From assembly GCF_003073045.1 (NCBI RefSeq), contig NC_037590.1, positions 43,564,296 to 43,628,295 of the forward strand: 64,000 nt of DNA. The letters are read 5' to 3'. Positions 49,530-60,511 of the stretch are shown here, one piece after another. The position numbers and the translations under genes are program-made. Under the pieces are notes generated by a model. The model was not told the DNA's origin and ran no database searches. It was given only the letters and a program-made list of their open reading frames with translations. Position 1 is the stretch's first letter. Each line of letters starts with the position of its first letter. The DNA comes from Pomacea canaliculata (taxonomy: Eukaryota > Mollusca > Gastropoda > Architaenioglossa > Ampullariidae).

Positions 49530-51374
49530 GAGCAGCTGTGCCAAAGCCATTAACACCTGGAGGGTTAACACTCAAGATGAAAGCATGGAGAGCGACACCA
49601 AGGGGCCCGCAGGAACTGTTAAAAGGTTTATGTAGCTGTCCTTCACTCCTTCATTGCCTGTGGCTTCTGCTTTCTGAGTCCGTATACATTCGAGAAAATT
49701 AAATACACATCGAATTTTAATTGTTTCCTTCCTTTTCTACTTATTTCCTCCCCTCTCTTCTTCCCTTCTCGAGTTTCTTTGTCACTTGACTGCATCAGTC
49801 TTCTCGATTTCACTTTCGTTATCTCTTTATTTTTCTATCTCAATACCCGTCTGATACGCTATGTTATAAATACTATATTATAAATACTATATTATAAATA
49901 CTATATTATAACTACTATACTTTATATAAATAGACTGACATTTGTATTACTCATTCACACACTCATGCGGTCTGATATTCATGTGGAATAAAACAGTTTA
50001 TGTGTGAAGTAACACAATGTGTTTGGACTTTTTCCAGCCATAACGGTAACAGGAACCAAAAAGAAATATTAAGCCATGAAACTGAGAGAAGAAAGCAAAC
50101 TGCAATGGGTCATTATTGTAGAGTTGGTGAGAATGGTGGAAAACCCTGTTTTATACCTCCATTGGCACGAAACCTCACTACATTATTTAGAGGAGAATCT
50201 AGAGAGCTTTTTTCCTCCTTTGTCATTTTCAGCTTCGTGTTCCAAGCTTTTTACCATTGACTGAAATTTTTATTAGCCTTCATGTCTGCCTGCAACTAAA
50301 AAATACTCTCTCTCTCTTTCCTTTTTTCTCTCTCTCTCACACCCACACGCACACACATATCCATAAGCTAGAAGAGTAACACACATGCAAATACACAAAG
50401 GTAGGTGTTGACAAAGACATACACGCACGTGCAGGTGTGCATACACACAGTCAGACATCAATGGTGAGGTGGCTGCACACGTGTCATGGCGGCTGTGGTC
50501 CTCGCTGCTGTTATCGACAAGCACCTCGCCTCTGCACGCGGTGAATCTGCTTGTGTTGACGTTGTCGTAACTCTCGCCCACCGGTGGGTCCAGTCATCTG
50601 TCACAGCCTCCAGAGCTCGGGCAATCATGTAGCCTCCCCTGTCCTGGTCACCGTGAGAGCGGGTCACGTGATCCAGACGGCCAGTCAAAGCTCCTGCACT
50701 TTGATGACAGTTTAGTGTTGACGGCAGTAAATACATTTGTGTCTCACCTGTTGTTTACATATTAACGAACGAGGCGCGCAGGTATCACGGTAGATAACTC
50801 AAGGCGTACAAGGGGAAGAAATACCTTACTGGCTTGTGTGTGTGTGTGTGTGATATGCGTGCTTGTGTACGTGCTCGCGGGCGTGTGTAAATATAAATGA
50901 ATATAAATAGCGTGATTAGATTATCTAATGATGACAGGGGCAATAACATTATTTGTGAGTTACCTGAATAACTGTTAAAAGGTCAAAGGACATGACAAGA
51001 ATGTTGGTGTCATGGAGGGGAGTGTTTGCCGTCTCAGCACAGCTCTGTCACCAGCCAGAACTCTCACTCGCCAACTCCTCCTGCAATCAGGACAAGACTG
51101 TGAGACCTGATAGCCAGTGGGTGCTGCCAAGTCTTTTGATAATCAAGTTGGACATTAAATAACAGCCCTTGACATGCCAGAGCGCATGGCGTCAGCAGAC
51201 CAGCTTGCCCGGATGCAGAGGCAGGGAAGGAACATCTCTGGGCTGTGGTTACCTTGACACCGAGAGAGCTGCGAGCACCGACCATCATTTGCAGACATCG
51301 TTAGTAGTAGCTCCACCGTCTGCTGATGTGAGACGACAACAGCTTCAACTCCCACCTGGTCGCTGGTCCTGGAA
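49525..51374 (-). CDS. Unrecognised gene, three phase-matched 3' exons
   Basis: Exons on the minus strand: 51374-51253 (acceptor accaccacag, donor CAAG|GTAACC), 50693-50582 (acceptor aagtgcag, donor CACCG|GTGGGC), 49615-49525 (acceptor ccttttaacag, stop TAA). Phases match exactly (1/1 and 2/2). Together they encode about 106 residues: SRTSDQVGVEAVVVSHQQTV..., two nearby cysteines (GRCSQLSRCQ), a helix-like charged middle (RSHGDQDRGG, ARALEAVTDDWTH), and a compact C-terminus rich in Gly and Pro (SCGPLGVALHAF, NPPGVNGFGTAAQ-stop). There is no known domain. The 5' end is unresolved: a candidate first exon ends at 52669 (GGCATCAA|GTGAGG), but its frame depends on a run of about 12 C. The three frames, three splice pairs and a correctly placed AATAAA make a real gene likely. 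Confidence 0.55.
49863..49920. repeat. AT-rich minisatellite, about four copies of a 15-bp unit
   Basis: TTATAAATACTATA units repeated in tandem, with the last copy diverged (TTATAACTACTATAC). It lies just downstream in genome coordinates of the 49.5-kb terminal exon's upstream intron. Confidence 0.85.
50837..50853. repeat. (GT)n microsatellite
   Basis: About eight GT units in an otherwise anonymous intron region. Confidence 0.8.
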
Positions 51375-51439
51375 CTGTGGTGGTTGGTAAGGCGAGTATT
51401 CCAACTCAAACAGCTGTACATATTTATATATATATATGT

Positions 51440-52440
51440 TTCTTCTATTTCATTGTAAATATTATTCTCACAGTATATTGATGGATATATACATAAATGG
51501 GTAGAAGGAATTGTATCTACGCTGACTAAACAATCAGTTTGAAGAAAATAAATAATGTTCTTTTTTTATTTGTGAGCACTCGCAGCTTAGGTTCACTAAA
51601 GTGAGGCGATACATTTATCTCTGTAAGTCTGACAGACATCAGACAGACATCAGACAGACTATTGACTACAGAGAGTGAGATGGCGAGAGTTCGCATCCCA
51701 ACTTTCTTAAAAATAAACATGCAGAAAACCACTTCCGCTTGCCGACAAATGCGGGCATTCAAACAGTCGAAACAAATTGCTTATTTTTGTATGACATTAA
51801 TACAAATAACTCTAACTTTATAATTAAAACATCGATAGTTTTTAACTGCTAATAATAAATAATAATATAGTATTAGTAGTAGTATCAAGAGAAAATTTGG
51901 ACTTTGTAACACGTTTTGGCTGCATTTATTTTGGCTTTATTATTTACCGTTTCTTGATTTTCAATTATCTATGTAAGTTTAGGATTTATTCGCAGTTTAT
52001 TAAACAAAAACGCGTTTTATTAAAAATCAAGCATTCTTGATGTATAATAAACTGTTACCGATGACGATGGTATATATAATCACCTATATATATATATTTT
52101 ACACACACACCCACAATATACTTGTGTCTACTTACGGTACGCGATGTGAAAACATGAAAATTCTGTTATTTAACCATTAGATATATTTAAGCATAAGTAC
52201 CATGATGGACTAGTGATAAACCTGTATTGCACATGATAAACGTGTGGTGTGTTTACAAAACGTGTTCAGGCATGATTGAAACTGTAGAAACATTACAGAA
52301 AGATTCAAGAACAGGTGCTGCTACAGATTGTAGTTTGAGTAGCGGTGTGTCGACAAGGAAAATGATTAGTCATTAGCTCACAGAAAAGTTGTCTCCACAT
52401 GGTCTCTCACGTGATCTTTTGCTAACACCCACTCACCGAC
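51440..52440. other. AT-rich non-coding stretch
   Basis: Contains short tandem patches (TAGTAGTAG near 51868, CAGACAGACAT repeats near 51636-51660, TATATA near 52085). No gene seen. Confidence 0.5.
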
Positions 52441-52442
52441 CT

Positions 52443-52487
52443 CCACACACACACAGTCACACACACAAACACAAACACACACACAGA
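52443..52487. repeat. (CA)n microsatellite
   Basis: Interrupted CACACA/ACAAACACA tract. Confidence 0.8.
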
Positions 52488-52732
52488 GGAAACAACTTAT
52501 TAAGAAAACTGTTTCCAAGGTTCGTCTTTCAGCTGCTGCTCAGTGGCGGTGGAGATGCTGTGGGGTCAAAGGTTAAATCGTGATTACCACCAGATGTTAT
52601 TGACAAGTGTTTGTGTCAGACCAGCTCCGTGGTCGATGGCCGGTGCATGGAACTGGCTGCTTCCTCACTTGATGCCCACGCTTAGCATGGAACTCGATAA
52701 CGATGGCGCCGATAAAGGGGCAAAGGTCAACG

Positions 52733-52743
52733 AACATGGCGGC
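52733..52743 (+). promoter_or_regulatory. YY1-like motif near a poly-G tract
   Basis: AACATGGCGGC matches the canonical YY1 element (AANATGGCGGC). It sits in a CpG-containing stretch with a G run of about 12 at 52766-52777 and a GCCGCCATG start context on the minus strand. It could be a promoter or first exon of the minus-strand gene ending at 49525, or belong to the GPCR downstream on the plus strand. Confidence 0.3.
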
Positions 52744-53094
52744 GACAGGCGCTGGGGGACTGTGTTGGGGGGGGGGGGCAGGTGTTCTCTCATGGCGTCC
52801 GCTCTCAGCAAAGGGTCGTGGAATTTGATTACAGTTGAAAATCTGAAAGTAATTCTTCTTAATAATTAACTTGTAGAAGGTTACTGAATGCACAGGTTGC
52901 AACAGGACATGAAGTATTCGTTTATTTCAGGAAAGAACAGTTGCACCTGCTGTAAGCCTCACCTACGTCATCGCCACACAAGGGAGGCGAGGTGGACAGG
53001 TCCCTCTGTGTTTTACAATGTGCTGCCACTTACATTTCTTATATGAGAGATAACCTTTATGGTCATTCTACTCCTTTTCTTTTTATCATCTATT

Positions 53095-53097
<3 letters not shown>

Positions 53098-53137
<40 letters not shown>

Positions 53138-53139
53138 TT
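53098..53139. repeat. (ATC)n microsatellite, about 13 units
   Basis: An uninterrupted ATC trinucleotide run. Confidence 0.95.
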
Positions 53140-53772
53140 GGTCATTATCCTTGTCGTCGTTTCAATTTTCTTCTTCTATTTCTTACACTATGGCCTTGTA
53201 AATTCCATTTTTTTTTCCTGTTGACATCGTAGAAGAGGATCGTGGTGACCTGACCTAGAGCATGAATAATTACTCCTTCATCGACGAGGTTTCCAGCTTT
53301 CCCTCCAGTCCCACATCGCACAGAAGCACAACGTTTGAGGATTTTATCAGAAACAGGTAGCACTGTACTAGACTGACACCCTCATGAGATAAATAAGTTT
53401 TACTATCAAGTTATCGCTATTCCCATCAACTGTGTCATGAACTGTGTCATTGTATCCAGTAGTTGTACTTATCGTAAAGTATGTGTCATTGTTGTATCCA
53501 TTGCTTACATGGTTTTTGGTTTAAGCACTCCTAGCAAACATCTTTATTGTTTTATTACTGTCATAACTGACTTGTTCAGTCACTTTTGCTGCGTCCTAGT
53601 ACACTCAATGTGCCTCTACACTGTACAACTATATACGTTGTATGTATTACACATCGACTTTATTACTAAAATTTGGCATAGAACTATAAAAATGATATAA
53701 TTATTTTTGGCAACTTTAAATAGCACAAAACAAAAGTTGTATCGTGAGTAACACATAAAGTGTCGACAATTC

Positions 53773-55369
53773 ATGTATTGTCTTTTTTCCATCCTGGCGA
53801 CAAGGTCGATAGTGTTTTTCTACCCTCTGGAGAGCTTCCTTCCGCCGCCTCTGTCCTCCGACCTCTTGTCCATCCTGACCTCACTCTACGTCCTGGTCAT
53901 CGTGGCGGCGGCGGTGGCCAACACTCTGGTTGTCGTGGTGGTAGTGCGGGGCAGGATGCTGGGCTCCTTCACAGACACCTTCATCCTGTCGCTGTCCGCG
54001 AGTGACCTGCTGGTGGCGGGCATCAACATGCCCATTAGGTGACCTTTGACCCTCACTTGTAACGTGGTGTCATGAGTTGTCCTCATGTGAAATCGCTTTC
54101 GTAAAATTGTCTTTACCTTCAAAAACGCAATGAATAGTGTATTTAACTATAACTGTCATGGTACCACAAGGCTGGAATGACTAAAAGTTACTGTTTATAT
54201 TCCGATAATAATTTGTTGACATTTGTCAACTGCAAAGAAGGTCTCTCACACTTTGGAACCCATCCATTCATGAAATATGGCCACATCCAAGTTAATTTAA
54301 ACTTCCATTTAAAGTTTCGTTAGAACTCTCGTTGATGTTGATCTCTCCCATACTCATTGTGTTTTTCTCTCGCTAGACTCGTCAGCATAGTGGACAACGA
54401 GTGGCGACTTGGCCTTGCGCCTGCAAGATGACGGAATATCTCACTGGCATCACCATCATCAACAACATCCTCACTCTCACAGCCATCGCCATCGACAGGT
54501 GAGAAAACGACCCCTTGGTCTCTATTTCTTTTAGCCGCTACCTCTAGTGTTCACTCTTGGCGCTCAACCCTCAAACTGACATCCGCTGGCAGGTACCTCG
54601 TGATCTGCCGAGAGCAGCTGTACCGGCGCGTGAAAGGCCGGAAGTGGAAGGTGATTGGTCTGTTGCTGGTGTGGGTGCTGCCTGTCCTGGCCATCTCCCC
54701 GCAGCTGGTGATCACGGGCATGGCCATGAGGGTGAAGCGCAACGACTCCGGGACCATCACGGGGCTGGCGTGGGTGTGCGTGGAGACCTTCTCCAAAAGG
54801 ACAACAACCGCCACGTCTACACCTTTACCATCGCCGCCTGCTTCTACCTCCTCCCTCTCTCGGTCATGGGCTTCTGCTACGGTGCCATCGTCCGCAAGGT
54901 GTGGTCCCGCCGCAACATTCCCCAGGTCGTGACCGCAGGTCGCCTCAACCCACAGACCGGCGTGGCTCGCCGGAAGCGCGTGACGGCCATGTTGGTGACG
55001 TTGGTCATGGCCTTCACCTTGCTGTGGCTGCCCTTCTTCTCGGCCTCGTTGTACGTGGAGTTTGGCGGCAACTCCTACAAGCCCAGTGTTCGTGCTGCTC
55101 GAGCTTTCTTACAGTTGACTGGCTACTGCACCTGCTGCGTCAACCCCATCATCTACAGCTTCTTCAGCCGCAGGTTCCAGGATCACCTGTGCGACCTGTT
55201 TTGTCGGTCGCTGTCTTCTAGAGTACATCCCATAGGTAACCCCCCTGAACTCCAGATGACCCCGGCACACAATCAAGGCGGGCGTGAAAACCTCGCGAAC
55301 CTCCCGACGTCCGTGAGTCGTGACGAGGAAACCGAGGTGCAGACCATCACACAGGACAACAACAACTGA
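53773..55369 (+). CDS. Class A (rhodopsin family) G protein-coupled receptor, probable peptide receptor
   Basis: Exons 53773-54038, 54377-54498, 54593-55369; about 388 residues. TM1 has the conserved Asn (VANTLVVVVVV), TM2 the conserved Asp (LSLSASDLLVAGINMP), and the TM3 start a Cys (ACKMTEYLTG). DRY follows as IDRYLVICR, split by the second intron. TM4 is KVIGLLLVWVLPVL, the ECL2 Cys is in WVCVETF, TM5 is CFYLLPLSVMGFCYGAIV, and TM6 is FTLLWLPFF (Leu in place of the usual Cys of CWxP). TM7 is NPIIYSFFSRRF, with a Cys-containing tail. Exon 2 is 122 nt and exon 3 777 nt, and each needs one extra base to stay in frame. Both missing bases sit in C runs (GGCC|TTGC near 54413, TCTCC|AAAA near 54793). 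A consensus error is far likelier than a decayed gene. The N-terminus may continue in an unseen 5' exon. The ligand is unknown. Confidence 0.85.
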
Positions 55370-56270
55370 ACTACATGCCAGATGTGAACACACAAACTGT
55401 CATCAGTTAACACATTTGGTCTCGCGCTCTTTTATGTTGTCGACACTGCTGATCAATATTCCTGTTTTCCCACCTGCCTTGATTAAAGTAATTGTTCAAT
55501 ATAATTACTGTCAAAGAAATTATTGTCGTCGAAGAATCTGTACTCATTTTTTTAAGAAGATTTGCGAGGGTAATATTGAACTTGGTGTTTGTGATTAAAG
55601 GGAAGACATCCATGTGTAGTTAGGGAAACAATTCAGAATGGGTTTTCGTGTCCGTGTGTTGTTAATCAATTTTCTTTCATAATTAATTGTAAACTCAACA
55701 GAAGTCGTTTTCTTTTGGCTCAATATTTGTAGAGGTTCAGTATTTATTTCCTGTTACTTAAACCGTGTGGTATGTTTCGTAATGTTAAATCGTTTCTTGT
55801 ACTGAAATAAAATATTATATTTGTCGCTTGTCCCTTTATCATCTCACTGTTCAAATGTAATTTAATCGTTATCTGTAGAATAGAATTCTCAAATACAAGT
55901 GTTCATATATTAAAATAGCTTCTTTCGGAGATCATTTTTAAACTCATTTTTGCAAATTTTAAAATTGGTTTAACCTTAACTGTAGGTTTTCGTAAACCAG
56001 ATTCCATGACCTTTAAGTCTGACGGAAGGTAGAAGTCCTAAGTGTGTAGAGGTCGTGTTTATTCAAAACAGTTTTTTCAGCACAAACTCAACAGAACACA
56101 AGATGGATGCGCTGGTGTTTTAGTCAAACTACAAAATGCACTAATGAACGAAGAAATACTAATATTCTTCCACGCTAACATTTGTTCTATGTCCATAGCT
56201 GTAGCAGACGAGTGTTGCCATCTATGGGTAGCACGTGCAGTTCTCGCTGGCTGCTGAACCCAAGAAGGGG
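55370..56270. other. 3' UTR of the GPCR and intergenic DNA
   Basis: No coding frame. The GPCR polyadenylation signal lies here (55806-55811). The rest is AT-rich sequence up to the minus-strand DJ-1/PfpI gene end. Confidence 0.55.
55806..55811 (+). terminator. Polyadenylation signal of the GPCR gene
   Basis: AATAAA in ctgaaataaaatatt, about 440 bases after the GPCR stop. Confidence 0.5.
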
Positions 56271-56282
56271 CAAAGGTCAGGG

Positions 56283-56373
56283 TTACGACTTGCTCAGCAC
56301 CTGGACGACAGCTTCGCCAGTAGCCGTGGCTGATGCCGGGTTCTGTCCCAGTCACGATGCGTCCGCTTACCTG

Positions 56374-56429
<56 letters not shown>

Positions 56430-58542
56430 GTCATAGTCGTCGTCGTCTTCGTCTGGATTCATTATTCACTTATTAGTATCCACATTGTCCAGTTCTGGAT
56501 TACACTACTACGGTGACCACTAGTGTCAACTGTACCCGCTATGACCTGACCACACCGAGATGGTGCTCTACCGACTGATGCATGTCCTCTTAGCAGCTAC
56601 TGGAGCTTCCCTCACCCGCGAGTTGTTTGTCTTTGCCGACATTCTACACTCACACTTACCACCACATTCTTTTGAAAGTTGTCAGCGGCCTTGAACTTTG
56701 CCCCTAGCTCCTTGAGGCGCGTCTCCAGCATGAAGGGCATGGCCTTGGACAGGTCGACCGCGTCCTCCTCGCTGTTAGTGAATGACGTCACTGTCTGACC
56801 CTCCAACACGCTCTTGCCATTGGACAGTTTTACTGGCACCAAACCTGTAGAGGGCCAAAAACAATCTGTTTACACCTGACAACTAGAGATGTAATCAACT
56901 GTGTGGACCTACTGAGGTAGTGACAGGTAAGTCAGAACTAATCACACTGATCTCACCTTTGTGGTAGACAGGAAGGCATAGCTGCATAAGACTGTATCGT
57001 TTGCATTTTAGATATATTTGAAAAAAACAACTAAAAGAACTGTAAACAAGAACCCAAACAATTCCAATAAGTGACATTCGCACGCACCTGTGAGTTCTAA
57101 AACTGTAGCAGAAACGCAAACAGAGAGACAGAGATGGAGACAGAGAAAGAAGAAAACATAAAGTTTCAGACGACAGTTAAGGAAGCAGACAGGTAGTAAA
57201 GGTAAAGGTAGACCTACCAACAGTTCCATGACACACAGCAGACAAAACTCCTCCCTTCTCGTACACCTGGGTGGCCAGCTTGGCGATGGCTTGTTGTCAG
57301 GGATGTCGAACATCGGTCCGTGGCCCCCGGCGTAGAAGACTGCGTTAAAGTCACTGAAAGTAAACAAAAACTTAGTCACAAAATATTTTCTAAAATTATG
57401 GCACAAGCTACCTTTAAAAACTTCACAACTAATTACCTGACATACAAACTACGTGAAATCCACAGTGAAAGCAATCACCCAGCACACCAGGCTACACGGG
57501 AACCACACACATGGACTGACCAGGTGAAGTCCACCTCACACTGTAGTCAAGGAAACGACTCACCTGGCCGACACCTGGTCTGCTGTCACCGTGTTTTCAA
57601 GCTGCTTCTGGACCTCCTTGTCTGCCAGGAACTCCTGACAGATGGCATCGTCTTTGAAGGCCACCAGGCTGGCGGGGTCCTGGTGTGGTTGTTGGAGATG
57701 GAGGAGAGATGAGAGGAGGACAAGATTGTTGGAAAGAAATATATTTATGAGATATTTCTACAAATCATATATCACTATGACTTTTGGCATATCAGGGTTT
57801 CAAGATGGTCATGCATACAGGTAATATCAATAAAATAAGGTTTACACATGCTTTATCTATCTGTGTGTATGTGTGTGTGTCACAGTCTCAGTGCAGGACA
57901 CAAAGGACTCCACAAAATAATGCAAGTGCATGCCTACAGCTGATGATGCTCTTGTTGCTATAAATAAACTGTCCTCCAACGGTCGTCATGCTCTAAATGC
58001 TACAGCCCTCAAGCCAATACACAGTTGAGAATAGAGTATGAAGGCTTTCATGTTGATTTGTCATCGCGAAATCAGTCAACGAATGGTCCGACAGAATCTG
58101 AGAAATATTTATGTTTGAGTGAGAAATAGGTCTGTGAGAAAAATGCATATCTGAGAGCGATCTTCTAAACAGTCACCATGGTAACGACAGTCTCTACTGT
58201 TATTAATCTTGCAAAAGTTATGCAATGGTTGGAACTGTGCTAATGTTGATCAACTGGAACCATCGTAAATTTTTAGTGAAATTAATACATCACCAATCTT
58301 CTGCGATCTTTTCAATGATAATTACGGTTCAATGACTTGTCTCCGTTCCAAACTCAGTTTTTTACATGCGATCTTACCACGGGTGCCTTGCCGCCAGCCG
58401 GGCTCAGAAAGGTGACGGAAATTCCATTTTTCTTGAATTCGTGGTACGGGTGAGCTACCTCGGGTAGGTACCAGCCCGTGGGTTTACCGGTGTTGCCCAG
58501 CACCGAATGGCTGGTCAGGACCATCAGTACTTTCTTGCCCAT
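56283..58542 (-). CDS. DJ-1/PfpI superfamily protein (Hsp31-like class I glutamine amidotransferase fold)
   Basis: Exons on the minus strand: 58542-58378, 57679-57564, 57353-57218, 56844-56660, 56370-56283; about 229 residues, the usual length for Hsp31-like members. Family marks in order: MGKKVLMVLTSH, the LPEVAHPY segment with the catalytic-triad type Glu, TFLSPAGGKAPVDPASL, the FYAGGHGPMFDIP loop, the nucleophile elbow AVCHGTVG (Cys followed by His), SFTNSEEDAV, and GRIVTG before SATATGEAVVQVL-stop. Members act as glyoxalases, deglycases or holding chaperones in the cytosol; which activity applies is not readable here. Exon 3 lacks one base near 57290 (AAG|CC where AAGGCC is expected) and exon 5 has one extra base near 56347. 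Everything else is phase-perfect. An acceptor directly upstream of the ATG (ctgacag|AGTC) implies a 5' UTR intron. Confidence 0.88.
56374..56432. repeat. (CAT)n microsatellite, about 18-19 units, abutting a splice acceptor
   Basis: An uninterrupted CAT run passing into CGT units. On the minus strand it is (ATG)n and ends next to the CAG acceptor (56373-56371) of the last exon of the DJ-1/PfpI gene. Confidence 0.95.
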
Positions 58543-58559
58543 GACTCTGTCAGACACAA

Positions 58560-59360
58560 CGCACAGCGACCTTAGACTACAAACAACAGGCTGCAGCCAT
58601 CACTATATTTACATTATTGTGTAAACGATCTTTTCTTCTGTCTTGCTACGATACAAGATGGCTGAGGTACATCCTTTGCGAAACAACTGACTACAAAACT
58701 CTATTCCAAAGGAACAGCAAACACGGTGGGAGCTACAGTTAATAGTTTTGTCAGAGTACCACCCGGGTGGCTGCAAGGTTTCAAGGAAATCTGTGTATCA
58801 ACGGAACTATCCGCTGCGCTGTCGCGTGTTCCACAAACAGCCGCGAGGCCGCCATGTTGGAAGTCGGGTGTTTGCATGGAGGGTGGCACCCCGAGTGTGC
58901 AGTGCATCAGTCCTCAATGGATGCAAGTAGGCCACCAGCCCGGCAAGTGCGCCCAGCACCGGGTGTGTTGTTCCTGTTGTTCATGCGTGTGTTTGCCTGT
59001 ACGCACCTCGCGCACCCTTTCCTATGCACGCGCTGGGAAGACGGGTCACTGGGGCGGCACGTGAAAGCGATCCGGCTGAGTTCGTTTGTACCTGAGTATA
59101 GTGTTCCTTTCTTCCCCTGGAAATATGTAGCTATAGTGTAGTCCCTAAATAATAGAAGAGCCTAATCAGGGTTCAGACGAGCCTTCCGTGCGTGTGCGCA
59201 AGAAACTGCTAAACAAAGTTTGGTGTCACGCTTGGCTGCCTTTATGATACACGAGACGAGCAGCTGACTACACTGCCTGGTCATTATAGGACACACACAC
59301 GCACACAGACAGACATCACACACACACACAAGCACATAGACATCACGCACACGCCGCGCC
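58560..59360. other. Upstream region of the DJ-1/PfpI gene, moderately CpG-rich
   Basis: It probably contains the 5' UTR exon and promoter of the minus-strand gene. A YY1-like ACAAGATGGCTG lies near 58654, and CpG density rises around 58800-59060. Frames open on the plus strand here (58726-59141) have no domain or splice support. CA/GT-type repeats lie at about 59290-59335. Confidence 0.35.
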
Positions 59361-59362
59361 GA

Positions 59363-59390
59363 TATATATATAAAACTGCTGTCACGTGAC
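59363..59390 (+). promoter_or_regulatory. TATA-like run followed by a palindromic E-box
   Basis: TATATATATAAAAC at 59363-59376 is followed by GTCACGTGAC (59381-59390), a perfect 10-bp palindrome of the USF/MITF E-box type. The arrangement suggests a promoter, for example for a plus-strand transcript through 59.7-60.0 kb, but no start site is proven. Confidence 0.3.
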
Positions 59391-59724
59391 TCTCAGTGAC
59401 TCAGCTACATTATTCAGGCCATTTCAGCGTCAACGAAACTCTAGCCGAGGGGCAGGGCACGAATGTCTAGACTACACACGTGTTACGACAGACATCACAG
59501 TCATTAACAAGCTCTTAGTTCACTACCATCCACTTAATTTAACATTTTTTTCACGAGAAAAATGGAGTAATGGTCACAACAAACGTGGTGTCAGGGTTAG
59601 AGTGCATGAGACACGAAGTGGAGCAATCAGTCACGTGGTCTATGTCCCTGCGTGTACACATCATTCTGTACTCAGTGCTAATTACACCTGCAATAAATCA
59701 AAGACTGTAATGAGCGGTGGCTGA

Positions 59725-60000
59725 GGGCTCGTCTGTAGTGCTTACCTTGGTGTACGTACGTCTGACGACCTTCGACCTCAGCAACGCGATGTACAGCTGC
59801 AACTCGCACCGCCGACGATGGGAGCAATGTCTGTGTGGTCGGTGCAGACGACAGCAAGTGTGAGCCGCCTACGTTACAGCAACGACAGCAACTACATGTA
59901 TGGCAGCCCCACTGGGTCACAACTTCAGTTCTCGCTACTCTCGGGTGGAGAACACACCGACGGACCAACCGACACAAATGAGGCTGGCGTTTGGCAGTAA
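59725..60000 (+). other. Open, coding-like terminal segment of unknown identity
   Basis: The plus-strand frame is open from just after a TGA at 59722-59724 to TAA at 59998-60000 (YLGVRTSDDLRPQQRDVQ, then SVSRLRYSNDSNYMYG, ending NEAGVWQ-stop). It has GC-rich third positions and no low complexity. It resembles a Ser/Asn-rich cytoplasmic tail in composition. The acceptor candidate (gtctgtag) is weak and no upstream exon was found. Confidence 0.28.
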
Positions 60001-60511
60001 TGTTCTCTGTATATAATATTTACTATTTAATCATTTCAATTATATGTTTTGTATCTATCGTGAATATTATACAAACAGTGACTCCATTCCTGCAAAGAAT
60101 AGAAAAAGAATATGAAGAGAGTAATCAAAAGACAAAAAGTCTGCAGCAGCTTAAAAAATGTTTTAATGAATCATCAGAGCTAGAAGTGCAAAAGTCTCAG
60201 TCTCTATACTACTGAAGCTAAAATAAAAATCAATTTTCACTTGTCAATCTGTTAAGTAAGTTTTATCTAGTAGACCACAGTTGCTTATTCTTCGTCAAAT
60301 CAAGTAAAATATACGAATACAAATAAAGTGAAACTCTAAATACACCGCCCTTCATTTTTATGTGAAAAAAGTCATTTTGGAAACTTCCTGTGATATATTA
60401 CAGACACACACGGTGCATCGTATATTTTTTCTCTCTCTCCTAGTCAACGACCTACTTGCTTAGCTGCATTCTTGGTTCCCTGTTCAAACACACTGCACAC
60501 TGCAGTCAGTT

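Noticed and set aside
52543-52869. 108-codon plus-strand frame through the poly-G run
   Set aside because: It depends on homopolymer length and has no domain. The opposite strand offers a better start and donor.
53773-55369. GPCR as a pseudogene
   Set aside because: All class A signatures and splice sites are intact and only two single bases in C runs are missing. An undercall is more likely.
58726-59141. Overlapping plus-strand frames upstream of the DJ-1/PfpI gene
   Set aside because: They are open because of CpG-rich sequence. Three frames are open at once and none has a recognisable product.
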